Source: JAJYQH01 sp036261615 | GTDB taxonomy: Bacteria > Actinomycetota > Actinomycetes > Propionibacteriales > Propionibacteriaceae | NCBI GenBank assembly: GCA_036261615.1 | Contig: DATAKK010000068.1 | Coordinates: forward strand, 1 to 64,000 | Length of the DNA stretch: 64,000 nucleotides | Direction: 5' to 3' | Shown here: in pieces, positions 16,443 through 24,151 of the stretch | Numbering within the stretch: position 1 is the first letter of the stretch | Layout: each line of letters starts with the position of its first letter | Made by a program: the position numbers and the translations under genes | Notes under the pieces: generated by a model | The model's input: only the letters and a program-made list of their open reading frames with translations | The model's database searches: none | Told to the model about the DNA's origin: nothing

Positions 16443-17354
16443 ATGCGCCACACACTGCGGGAAACCTGGTCCGGGCTGCGTCGCAACCTGTCGATGACGA
16501 TCGCCGTCATCGTGACGATGTGGGTGTCCCTCACCCTGTTCGGCGTCGGGCTGATGACCACCCAGGAGGTCGACCTCGTCAAGGGCAAGTGGTACGACAA
16601 GATCGAGATCTCGGCGTTCCTCTGCGTCAAAGACCTCGGCCAGTACCCGGGCGGCACGTGCACCGCGAACCAGGACACGACCGATGCGCAGCGCGCGGCC
16701 ATCCAGAAGGCCCTCGAATCGAACCCCGAGGTGCAGAAGGTCTACTACGAGACCAAGGCCGACGCCTACCAGCAGTTCCAGCAGACCTACAAGAACACCC
16801 CGATCCTCAACACCCTCACGCAGGACCAGATGCAGGACTCGTTCCGGGTCAAGCTCGTCGACCCGAACAACTACGAGGGTGTCGTGCAGGAGCTGCGCGC
16901 CATGCCGGGCGTCCAGGCGGTGCAGGACCTGCACACCGTGCTCGACCCCCTCTTCCGCGCCCTCAACGCGGTGAAGTGGGCCGCCAACGGCATGAGCGCG
17001 CTGCTGCTCATCGCCGCCGCCCTGCAGATCGGCAACACCATCCGGATGGCGGCGTTCTCCCGGCGCCGCGAGTTGGGGATCATGCGGATGGTCGGCGCCA
17101 GCAACACCTACATTCTGCTGCCGTTCCTCCTCGAGAGCCTGGTCGCAGGCGTCCTCGGCTCGGCCTTCGCCGACGGCACGATCGCGCTCGGCAAGTACCT
17201 GCTCGTCGACCGCAACGCCGAGGAGACGATCAAGACCCTGCGGTGGATCGACTGGTCGCAGACCGGGGTGATCCTCGCGGGGGTCGCCGGCGTCGGCATC
17301 CTGCTCTCGGTAGTTCCCACGCTCATCGCCACCCGCAAGTACCTGCGCGTATGA
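16443..17354 (+). CDS. ftsX: Cell-division membrane protein FtsX
   Basis: A 303-residue permease-like protein. The first helix follows RNLSMTIAVIVTMWVSLTLFG, then comes a large extracellular loop (about residues 45-175) that should contact the peptidoglycan hydrolase. Three more helices follow near 178-195, 220-240 and 270-292. The loop has two Cys (FLCVKDLGQYPGGTCT), probably disulfide-bonded. The gene directly downstream encodes an M23 peptidase with a long coiled coil, the kind of partner FtsEX controls. Confidence 0.94.
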   Translation: MRHTLRETWSGLRRNLSMTIAVIVTMWVSLTLFGVGLMTTQEVDLVKGKWYDKIEISAFLCVKDLGQYPGGTCTANQDTTDAQRAAIQKALESNPEVQKVYYETKADAYQQFQQTYKNTPILNTLTQDQMQDSFRVKLVDPNNYEGVVQELRAMPGVQAVQDLHTVLDPLFRALNAVKWAANGMSALLLIAAALQIGNTIRMAAFSRRRELGIMRMVGASNTYILLPFLLESLVAGVLGSAFADGTIALGKYLLVDRNAEETIKTLRWIDWSQTGVILAGVAGVGILLSVVPTLIATRKYLRV

Positions 17355-17397
17355 TCTGAAGCGCCGCTACTTCAACCGTCGGGGGAGAGAAGTCGCA

Positions 17398-18681
17398 GTG
17401 GCCAGGGCTTTTGGTACGGGGGCCCGCAATGGCGCCCCAGGTCCGACCGTGCACCGTGTGCTCGTCGGCACCGCCCTCGTGGCTGCCTGCGCGACGTCGC
17501 TCGCCGTCCTGCCCGCCCACGCCGACGGGATCGACACCGAGAAGCAGCCCGTGGCGGTCGCGGCCGGAGACGACCATCAGCAGCTCGACCAGCTCAACCA
17601 ACGGCTGAGCGAGGCGGAGGCGGCCCTCGTCCGGTCGCAGGCCGAACTCACCGCCGCGGAGGCTGCCCTCGCCACCGCCCGCACGCAGCGGCAGCAGGCC
17701 GAGGTCGACGACCAGGTGCTCACGGCCGCCGTGGCCCAGGCGGAGTCGGCGCTGGCGGCGACCAGGGTGGCCGTCTCTCTCGGTCGCCAGAACCTCGAGC
17801 GCGAGCAGCAGGTCGCCGGGGCCGTCGTGCGACAGACCACCCAGCAGAGCACCCCGCTGCTCGGCGTCGCCGCCCTCGTGACCAACCTCACCACCGGCGA
17901 CGTCAACGAGCAGGTGCAGTGGTCGACCACCCTGTTCGGCACGACCCAGAGCAGGATGGACGCGCTCCGGACGCTCCAGTCGCAGGTGGAGGTTGCCCAG
18001 CAGGCCCAGGAGACCGCCCGGGCCCGGGTCGACGAGGCCAAGAGGACGGCCTCCACCCACGTCGTCGAGACGCGCGGGGCCGAGGCCAGGGCCACGGCGC
18101 TCGCGGCCGAGCTCTCCGCCCGGGTTCGCGCCACCCTCGAGGCCAAGCGCGAGTTCGAGGCGCAACTGGCCCAGGAGTACCGCCGCCAGACCGCCCTCCG
18201 GTCCGAGGCGTCCTCGGTGGAGGACAAGATCCGGGCGCGGATGGCGTTGCTGAGCAACGAGGAGTGGGGCGGCTCCCCGGCCTCCGGTGCGCTGCCGCTC
18301 CCGGTCGCCGGACCCATCACCTCTGCCTACGGCATGCGGTTGCACCCCGTCACCCACGACTGGAGCCTGCACGACGGAACCGACTTCGGGGCCGCCTGCG
18401 GGACGCCGATCCGCGCGCCCCGGGCCGGGGTCGTCGTCGAGGAGTACTTCAACGCCGGGTACGGCAACCGGCTGATCCTCGACCACGGAATCATCGACGG
18501 GCACTTCCTCACCACCGGCTACAACCACGCCGAGCGCTACGTCGTGCAGGTGGGCGACCGGGTGTCGTCGGGTCAGGTCATCGGCTACGTCGGAACCACC
18601 GGCTACTCCACCGGCTGCCACCTGCACCTCATGGCGTGGCAGGACGGCCGCGTCGTCGACCCCATGGCCCGCTGGTTCTGA
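17398..18681 (+). CDS. Secreted M23 metallopeptidase with coiled coil (EnvC-like)
   Basis: A 427-residue exported protein. A signal sequence (VLVGTALVAACATSLAVLPAHADG) precedes a long Ala/Glu/Gln coiled coil (about residues 55-280). A C-terminal lysostaphin-type domain begins ITSAYGMRLHPVTHDWSLHDGTDF and ends with GCHLHLMAW, so the zinc ligands H...D and HxH are kept and it may be enzymatically active. By position after ftsEX it is probably the hydrolase or hydrolase activator that FtsEX drives during septation. Start is GTG 17398 behind GGGGGAGAG. Confidence 0.88.
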   Translation: MARAFGTGARNGAPGPTVHRVLVGTALVAACATSLAVLPAHADGIDTEKQPVAVAAGDDHQQLDQLNQRLSEAEAALVRSQAELTAAEAALATARTQRQQAEVDDQVLTAAVAQAESALAATRVAVSLGRQNLEREQQVAGAVVRQTTQQSTPLLGVAALVTNLTTGDVNEQVQWSTTLFGTTQSRMDALRTLQSQVEVAQQAQETARARVDEAKRTASTHVVETRGAEARATALAAELSARVRATLEAKREFEAQLAQEYRRQTALRSEASSVEDKIRARMALLSNEEWGGSPASGALPLPVAGPITSAYGMRLHPVTHDWSLHDGTDFGAACGTPIRAPRAGVVVEEYFNAGYGNRLILDHGIIDGHFLTTGYNHAERYVVQVGDRVSSGQVIGYVGTTGYSTGCHLHLMAWQDGRVVDPMARWF

Positions 18682-18790
18682 GCGGCGTCCACCCTGCCGA
18701 CCGGGAAAACCGGTCGAGGCGGCCTCGCCGGTCGGGATAGCCTGAGGGCTTCGAACCGGGCCGCACCGGTGACACTGCACGGAGGATGCC

Positions 18791-19267
18791 ATGCCGCGCG
18801 AGAAGGGCCGCAAGCTCATCGCCCAGAACAAGAAGGCCTTCCACGACTACCACGTGGGCGACCGTTTCGAGGCCGGAATGGTGCTCACCGGCACCGAGGT
18901 GAAGTCGCTCCGCCAGGGGCGGGCGTCCCTCGTCGACGGCTTCGTCACCATCGACGACGGCGAGGCGTGGCTGCGTAACGCGCACATCCCCGAGTACGAG
19001 ATGGGGACGTGGAAGAACCACGCCGCCCGCCGCACCCGCAAACTGCTGCTCAACCGGCGCGAAATCGACAAGCTCGAGCGCGAGGTGTCGCACAGCGGGC
19101 GCACCATCGTCCCGCTCGCCGTCTACTTCTCCGACGGCTACGCGAAGATCGAGATCGCCGTCGCCACCGGCAAGCGCGACTGGGACAAGCGCCAGTCGAT
19201 CGCGGAGCGGGACGCCCGCCGAGACGCCGAACGCGAACTCGCCGAGCGGAATCGACGCCGTTCCTGA
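18791..19267 (+). CDS. smpB: SsrA-binding protein SmpB
   Basis: A 158-residue tmRNA partner. The N-terminus carries IAQNKKAFHDYHVGDRFEAG and GTEVKSLRQG. The C-terminal basic tail (GKRDWDKRQSIAERDARRDA) enters the mRNA channel of stalled ribosomes. ATG 18791 sits behind GGAGG; a TAGCCT box is at 18738-18743. The tmRNA gene is 3.2 kb downstream. Confidence 0.96.
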   Translation: MPREKGRKLIAQNKKAFHDYHVGDRFEAGMVLTGTEVKSLRQGRASLVDGFVTIDDGEAWLRNAHIPEYEMGTWKNHAARRTRKLLLNRREIDKLEREVSHSGRTIVPLAVYFSDGYAKIEIAVATGKRDWDKRQSIAERDARRDAERELAERNRRRS

Positions 19268-19324
19268 GCGCGGTCCGGGCATACGTCACACTGGCGACGT
19301 AACCACAGAAGGGTGTCGCGGCCG

Positions 19325-21202
19325 ATGTCCAGATCCGCACGATGGTTCCTGCTCGCCGTCCTCACGCTGGCGGCCTGGACTCTGGCGGCCCCGGCGTGGG
19401 CGGGAAGCGCTGACAGCATCGACTCGATGACCGCCGATTTCACGGTGTCCCAGGCGGGCCCGGTGCACGTCACCGAGAGCGTGGTCTACCGTTTCGGCAC
19501 GGCGTCCGGGCGGCACGGCATCACCTGGACGCTGCTCACCCGCGAGCCGTACGACGACACGTCCGACGCGGTCTACTCGATCAGCAACGTCACGGTGAGC
19601 AGCCCCGACGCCTCGGCGGCGGTCCAGACGAGCACGAAGCGGAGCGGCCGCAACCAGTGGCTCACGCTGCGGATCGGTTCGCCCGACCGCACGGTGTCCA
19701 CGCCGACCGCCACCTACACGATCAGCTACGACGTGTCGGGGGCGCTGCGTCACTTCTCGGGGTACGACGAGTTTTATTGGGACGTCGTGAGCGAGGACAC
19801 TCCGGCGATCAGCAACCTGGCCATCACCGTCCACGTGCCGGGCGGCGTCCGCGACGTCTCGTGCTTCAACGGCCCGGTGAAGAGCACGCAGCGGTGCACG
19901 AGCGCGTCGGTGAGCGGTGGCGCCGGCCACTACACGGTGGCGAGCAAGCGGCCCGGCGACGTCGTGAGCATCGGCGCGAAGATCGGTTCCGGGCTCGTCG
20001 CCGACCCCCGGCCGCACCTCGTGACCCGCGCGGATCACACCGCGCGGCAGCTCGCGTCGGTCGCGCGGGTGGCCGGTCCGGTCGCGGCCGTCGTCCCGCC
20101 GATCCTCGGTGTCGTCGCGTGGCGCCGGCGTCGAGACGAGCGGTACGTCGGGCTGCCGCCCGGCGTCGTGCCCGCTCCTGGGCAGGCGTCGGCCGTCGGG
20201 CCGAGCACCCGGATGGAGATCCCTGTCGCCTTCGCGCCGCCCCGGCTCAGCGTGGCGGAAGCGGGGTTGCTCGAGGACGGGCGCTTCGGGTCGCCCGAAC
20301 TCGCCGGCACGCTCGTCGAGCTCGCCGTCCGGGGGGTCGTCACCCTCGGGGGCGACGAGAACACCTCGACCGTGCACCTGCGTCGCTCAGACCTTCCCCT
20401 GGCTCCGCACGAGGATGCGCTGCTCGGGGCGGTGTTCGGCGGCCCGGGCAGCAGGTCGCTGTCGGACGCCGGCGTCGAGCTGGGCCGCACAGCCGACCTG
20501 TCCACGGCCGGCCAGATCTACCGGGCCGAGGCCCGGATGCGCCGCCTGGTGATGCAGACGGCCGCGCAGCAGCACTGGTACAAGCGGCTGCCCGGCTTCT
20601 CGGCCGGCGACCTCGGGGCCCCCGGCTGCCTCGTCCTGCTCGTCGTCGGCATGGCGATCGCGGTCGGCTGGTCGGCGATGAGTTCGGGTGCCGGGCTGAC
20701 CGGCGTCCTCAGCCCGACCCTGGTCGTGTGGGTGATCGTCGTGCTGCTGTCGGCGATCGGCACGCTCGTCGTGGTGCATGCGCGGTCGCTCAAGGGGCAG
20801 CGCAGCGCCGACGGCACGGCGCTCACCGACCAGATCCGCGGCTTCCGCACCTACCTCGCCACCGCGGAGGCCGAGCAGCTGCGCTTCGAGGAGGGCGAGG
20901 ACATCTACTCGAAGTACCTCCCCTGGGCGATCATCTTCGGGCTCACGGAGCGCTGGGCGAAGGTCTGTCAGCGGCTGGTCGAGATGGGCCGCCTGCCCGA
21001 CACCCCGCCCACCTGGTACGCCGGTCCGGCCTGGATGTGGAGTCCCTACTGGATCACCGGCCAGGTCGGCCACATCACCACCGCGGCGATGCCGCCGGTC
21101 GCCGTGAGCTCCGGCAGTTCGGGCTTCGGCGGCGGGTCGAGCTTCGGCGGGGGAGGCTTCTCAGGCGGGGGCGGGGGCGGCACGAGCATCGGCTCGTGGT
21201 GA
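19325..21202 (+). CDS. DUF2207 membrane protein
   Basis: A protein of about 625 residues. A signal peptide (ARWFLLAVLTLAAWTLAAPAWAG) is followed by an extracellular beta-rich domain with VTESVVYRFGTASGRHGITW. A membrane helix (VAGPVAAVVPPILGVVAW) leads to a cytoplasmic domain, two further helices near residues 440-490, and a Gly/Ser tail (SSGFGGGSSFGGGGFSGGG). This layout is that of DUF2207 proteins, whose role is not known. ATG 19325 is preferred, with GAAGGG 11 nt upstream; GTG 19313 is in frame but abuts that site. Confidence 0.82.
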   Translation: MSRSARWFLLAVLTLAAWTLAAPAWAGSADSIDSMTADFTVSQAGPVHVTESVVYRFGTASGRHGITWTLLTREPYDDTSDAVYSISNVTVSSPDASAAVQTSTKRSGRNQWLTLRIGSPDRTVSTPTATYTISYDVSGALRHFSGYDEFYWDVVSEDTPAISNLAITVHVPGGVRDVSCFNGPVKSTQRCTSASVSGGAGHYTVASKRPGDVVSIGAKIGSGLVADPRPHLVTRADHTARQLASVARVAGPVAAVVPPILGVVAWRRRRDERYVGLPPGVVPAPGQASAVGPSTRMEIPVAFAPPRLSVAEAGLLEDGRFGSPELAGTLVELAVRGVVTLGGDENTSTVHLRRSDLPLAPHEDALLGAVFGGPGSRSLSDAGVELGRTADLSTAGQIYRAEARMRRLVMQTAAQQHWYKRLPGFSAGDLGAPGCLVLLVVGMAIAVGWSAMSSGAGLTGVLSPTLVVWVIVVLLSAIGTLVVVHARSLKGQRSADGTALTDQIRGFRTYLATAEAEQLRFEEGEDIYSKYLPWAIIFGLTERWAKVCQRLVEMGRLPDTPPTWYAGPAWMWSPYWITGQVGHITTAAMPPVAVSSGSSGFGGGSSFGGGGFSGGGGGGTSIGSW

Positions 21203-21204
21203 GC

Positions 21205-21576
21205 TCAGCGCACGTCGACGAGGTCACACACGAAGATGAGCGTCTCCCCGGGAGCGATGACGCCGCCGGCGCCCCGGTCTCCGTAGGCGAGGTGGGGAGG
21301 GATCACGAGCTTGCGGCGTCCGCCGACCTTCATCCCCTGGATGCCGGTGTCCCAGCCCGGGATCACCCTGCCCGCGCCGAGCGGGAAGCCCAGCGGGCCG
21401 CGTCCGAAGGAGGAGTCGAACTCCTCGCCCGTCGAGTAGGAGACGCCGACGTAGTGCACGAGCACCATGTCGCCCGCGGACGCCTCCCGGCCCTCGCCCT
21501 CGACGAGGTCGGTGATCTGCAGGTCCTGCGGCGGGGGGCCGTCGGGGCGGTCGACTTCTGGCTTGTCCTGGGTCAT
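21205..21576 (-). CDS. FKBP-type peptidyl-prolyl cis-trans isomerase
   Basis: A 123-residue cytoplasmic FKBP: VLVHYVGVSYSTGEEFDSSF, then PLGFPLGAGRVIPGWDTGIQGMKVGG, IPPHLAYGDRGAGG and ETLIFVCDLVDV. The active-site aromatic and acidic residues are kept. ATG 21576 (MTQDKPEVDRP) is chosen over the longer open frame because it lacks a signal peptide upstream and matches family length. It converges on the DUF2207 gene. Confidence 0.92.
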   Translation of the reverse strand: MTQDKPEVDRPDGPPPQDLQITDLVEGEGREASAGDMVLVHYVGVSYSTGEEFDSSFGRGPLGFPLGAGRVIPGWDTGIQGMKVGGRRKLVIPPHLAYGDRGAGGVIAPGETLIFVCDLVDVR

Positions 21577-21699
21577 GCCCGGAACCCTACCGTCCGGTGC
21601 GAAGCGCACCCCGCCCGCGGTGGGGCCGGGGCCGATCCCGGGTCGGGCTGGGGGAGCACCCGATCCCCGTCCGGGAACGAGGGGGCGCACACTGGACAC

Positions 21700-22347
21700 A
21701 TGTCAACATCCCCGTTCTCCGGAGCGCCGGAGCACCCCAGCCTGGATTGGGCGGTGACGCCCGATCAGCGGGCCCGCGCCGAGGACTACCTGCAGCGCGC
21801 CTACGCCGAGGGACGCCTGTCGGGTGAGGAATTCGACCACCGCATCGGCATCGCGCTGTCCGCCACCACGCGGAGGGAGCTCAACCAGGCGTTCGACGGG
21901 CTCGCGAGGATTCCGACGACCCCTGGCCAGTACCGCTCCTCGTACGGGCTGGCCCCCAGCAACCCGTTCTCCAGTGCTGTCGCCCGCAACCCCGAGGCGA
22001 CCGCGGGTGGTGCCGTCGCCTACTTCAGTGGGGCGATCTTCCCCTTCATCGGGCCGGCGGTCGGTGCGGCCGTCACCCCGGCCGGATCTCCGGCCCACCG
22101 TCAGGCGGCCAGGGCGTTCAACGCCACCCTGTCCGCCACGATCATCGTGGCCGTGCTGTCGGTGCTCCAGCACGTGGTGCACCCCCTCAACGCGGTGACC
22201 GGCCTCGTGTGGCTGCTGTGGTTCGTCTTCATGATCGTCGGCGGTGTGAAGGCCGCCAACGGCGACGATTGGACCAACCCGTTCACGCGGGTGCTGCCCA
22301 TCCGCGCCCTCAACGACGGCACCCGCCGGCGCGGCTCGCAGCGCTGA
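21700..22347 (+). CDS. DUF1707 (SHOCT-like) protein with C-terminal membrane domain
   Basis: A 215-residue protein. Residues 18-60 (AVTPDQRARAEDYLQRAYAEGRLSGEEFDHRI) are the DUF1707 module, usually joined to a membrane domain in actinobacteria. A C-terminal part has two or three hydrophobic segments (YFSGAIFPFIGPAVGAAV, then TIIVAVLSVLQHVV and LVWLLWFVFMIVGGV) resembling DUF4870. Function unknown. Start ATG 21700. An 11-bp hairpin follows the stop. Confidence 0.78.
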   Translation: MSTSPFSGAPEHPSLDWAVTPDQRARAEDYLQRAYAEGRLSGEEFDHRIGIALSATTRRELNQAFDGLARIPTTPGQYRSSYGLAPSNPFSSAVARNPEATAGGAVAYFSGAIFPFIGPAVGAAVTPAGSPAHRQAARAFNATLSATIIVAVLSVLQHVVHPLNAVTGLVWLLWFVFMIVGGVKAANGDDWTNPFTRVLPIRALNDGTRRRGSQR

Positions 22348-22356
22348 CCGGCGGAA

Positions 22357-22387
22357 ACCGGGTCGCGGGAACAGGACGCGACCCGGT
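22357..22387 (+). terminator. Hairpin after the DUF1707 gene
   Basis: ACCGGGTCGCG, 9-nt loop, CGCGACCCGGT: a perfect 11-bp inverted repeat between the stop (22347) and the tmRNA. No T-run. Confidence 0.55.
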
Positions 22388-22434
22388 AACGTTGTACGAC
22401 GTGCCGGCCGCTTGCGGTCGGAGACAACTCAACA

Positions 22435-22800
22435 GGGGGTGACTGGTTTCGACTTGGGACGGTAGTCCCAGGAGAAGCGGGCCGAGGATCCAGACTCAAC
22501 TCGTTAACGATCGCCTGGAAACCAATAAGTGCCGACAACGCTCGCACTGACTTCGCTCTCGCTGCCTGATCAGTGATCGAAGGGTCAGCCCGGATGTGCC
22601 TTCCGTCCGGATCCTGGCCTCATTCAGAAGGCTTGCTTGACGTTCCGCGCTCGGCGGATCGTCCGGGACATTAACCGAGCTGGGCTTGTCTGCAACATGC
22701 TGACGTGAGTGCAGGAGCCGAGTAGAACGTGATGTCAGCTGCGCCCGGAGAAGTCCTGGTTCGCCGCTCGAGGACGCGGGTTCAATTCCCGCCACCTCCA
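22435..22800 (+). ncRNA. ssrA: Transfer-messenger RNA
   Basis: A 366-nt tmRNA. The 5' end GGGGGTG pairs with 3' CACCTCC, followed by the discriminator A22800; CCA is not encoded. The T-arm GGTTCAATTCC and the 5' D-like TGACTGGTTTCGAC are present. The tag ORF runs 22531-22569 and encodes ADNARTDFALAA then TGA; the resume codon is probably GCC 22531, after AATAAGT. Tagged proteins would go to ClpP-type proteases through the ALAA end. smpB lies 3.2 kb upstream on the same strand. Confidence 0.96.
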
Positions 22801-22833
22801 CCCCGAGGTCAACGCGTCAGAGGCGAAGACTGC

Positions 22834-22871
22834 ACGACGGTCCCATCCGCACCCGCGGGTGGGACCGTCGT
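22834..22871 (+). terminator. tmRNA terminator hairpin
   Basis: ACGACGGTCCCA, 14-nt loop, TGGGACCGTCGT: a perfect 12-bp stem 33 nt after the tmRNA end. The loop contains a further CGC-rich helix. No long T-run. Confidence 0.6.
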
Positions 22872-22954
22872 CGTGTCCGGGCCAGGACCGTTGTCCTCCC
22901 GGGCCCCGGTCCACGGGTCGGAATGCCTAGTGGCAGGCCATTGCCGGGTCTGCA

Positions 22955-22960
22955 TAGGGT
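22955..22960 (+). promoter_or_regulatory. -10 box of the partner-switch cassette
   Basis: TAGGGT, followed by a leader of about 18 nt holding AGGAGAGG (22969-22976), 8 nt before the TTG start at 22985. All four cassette genes could be read from here. Confidence 0.4.
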
Positions 22961-22984
22961 CAGGGGCCAGGAGAGGGGACGCCG

Positions 22985-24151
22985 TTGAGCGCAGCCGTCG
23001 AGCAGGTGCGGGTCGAAGCAATCGAGTCGTTGGGTCTGCTCGACGCACCCCCGGAGGGTCGCTTCGAGCGCATCGTGCGGCTCGCCTGCCGCACCCTGCG
23101 CGTGCCGACGGCGTTGGTCACCCTCGTCGCTGAGGACCGGCAGTTCCACGTCGCCGAGCAGGGCTTCGGCAGCCGACAGATTCCCATCTCGCAGTCGTTC
23201 TGCCGCTACGTCGTCGACGACGACCGGCCGATGGAGGTGGCCGACGCCCGGCTCGACGACCGCTTCCGCGACAACCCTCTGGTGACCGGGGAGAAGTCCG
23301 TCCGGTTCTACGCCGGCCGGCCGCTGCACGCGCCCGGCGGAGTGCCGGTCGGCGCGCTGTGCATTCTCGACACCGCGCCGCGCCAACTGACCGAGGACCA
23401 ACGCGATCTGCTCGCCGAACTCGCCGGGCTGGTGCAGGAGGAGTTGGGGCGCTCGGCGGAGTTCGACCGCGGTCGGGACGTGCAGATGCAGCTGCTGCCG
23501 AAGTCCACCCCCGACATCCCCGGATACGAGATCGCGGGGGGAGCGGTCCCCGTGGGGCTCATGAGCGGCGACTTCTTCGACTGGTATCCCGTGGCGGAAA
23601 CCCTGCAGGTCGTCGTGGCTGACGTCATGGGCAAGGGTGCGGGCGCTGCCATCATCGGTGCCGGCGTCCGGGCGGTGATGCGGGGAACGTCGCAGTACAA
23701 CGGGCTGGACGAGGCCGTGCAGCGGCTGGCGGTGAGCATGGACTCGGACCTCGCCGAGACCGGGAGCTTCGTGACGATGTTCGCGGCACGTCTCGACCCG
23801 GTCCGGCACGAGTTGACCTACGTGGACGCGGGGCACGGGCTGGCCGGGACCGTCACCGCCACCGGTGAGGCGCGTCTGCTCGACTGCGACGGGGTGCCGA
23901 TCGGCACGGTCACCCAGGGCGGGTGGCGAGCGGCGACCCATCGCCTGCAAGCCGGGGAGACGTTCATCTGCCTGAGCGACGGACTGCTCGACCTGTTCGA
24001 CGACCTCGACGCGGCGGTCGCCGCCATTCGCCTCACGGCGCTGGAGAGCGGTCACGCGCAGGAGGTCGTCGACCGGGCCAAGTCGTACGCGCAGGGCCAC
24101 GACGCCACCGACGACGTGACGATCGTGGCGATCAGGAGAGTGGCCGCATGA
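22985..24151 (+). CDS. GAF-domain PP2C (SpoIIE/RsbU-type) serine phosphatase
   Basis: A 388-residue cytosolic phosphatase. Residues about 15-150 form a GAF sensor (FERIVRLACRTLRVPTALVTLV, then ISQSFCRYVVDDDRPMEV). A short linker leads to a PPM/SpoIIE domain. Its metal-binding acids are visible in MSGDFFDW, VVVADVMGKGAGAA, FICLSDGLLDLFD and ATDDVTIVAI. It should dephosphorylate the STAS protein two genes downstream in response to a signal sensed by GAF. The start is TTG 22985 with a good AGGAG site. The stop overlaps the next start (ATGA). Confidence 0.88.
   Translation: MSAAVEQVRVEAIESLGLLDAPPEGRFERIVRLACRTLRVPTALVTLVAEDRQFHVAEQGFGSRQIPISQSFCRYVVDDDRPMEVADARLDDRFRDNPLVTGEKSVRFYAGRPLHAPGGVPVGALCILDTAPRQLTEDQRDLLAELAGLVQEELGRSAEFDRGRDVQMQLLPKSTPDIPGYEIAGGAVPVGLMSGDFFDWYPVAETLQVVVADVMGKGAGAAIIGAGVRAVMRGTSQYNGLDEAVQRLAVSMDSDLAETGSFVTMFAARLDPVRHELTYVDAGHGLAGTVTATGEARLLDCDGVPIGTVTQGGWRAATHRLQAGETFICLSDGLLDLFDDLDAAVAAIRLTALESGHAQEVVDRAKSYAQGHDATDDVTIVAIRRVAA

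Noticed and set aside
19657..21699. In-frame extension of the DUF1707 protein through the DUF2207 gene
   Set aside because: Shadow frame; the DUF1707 homology starts just after ATG 21700.
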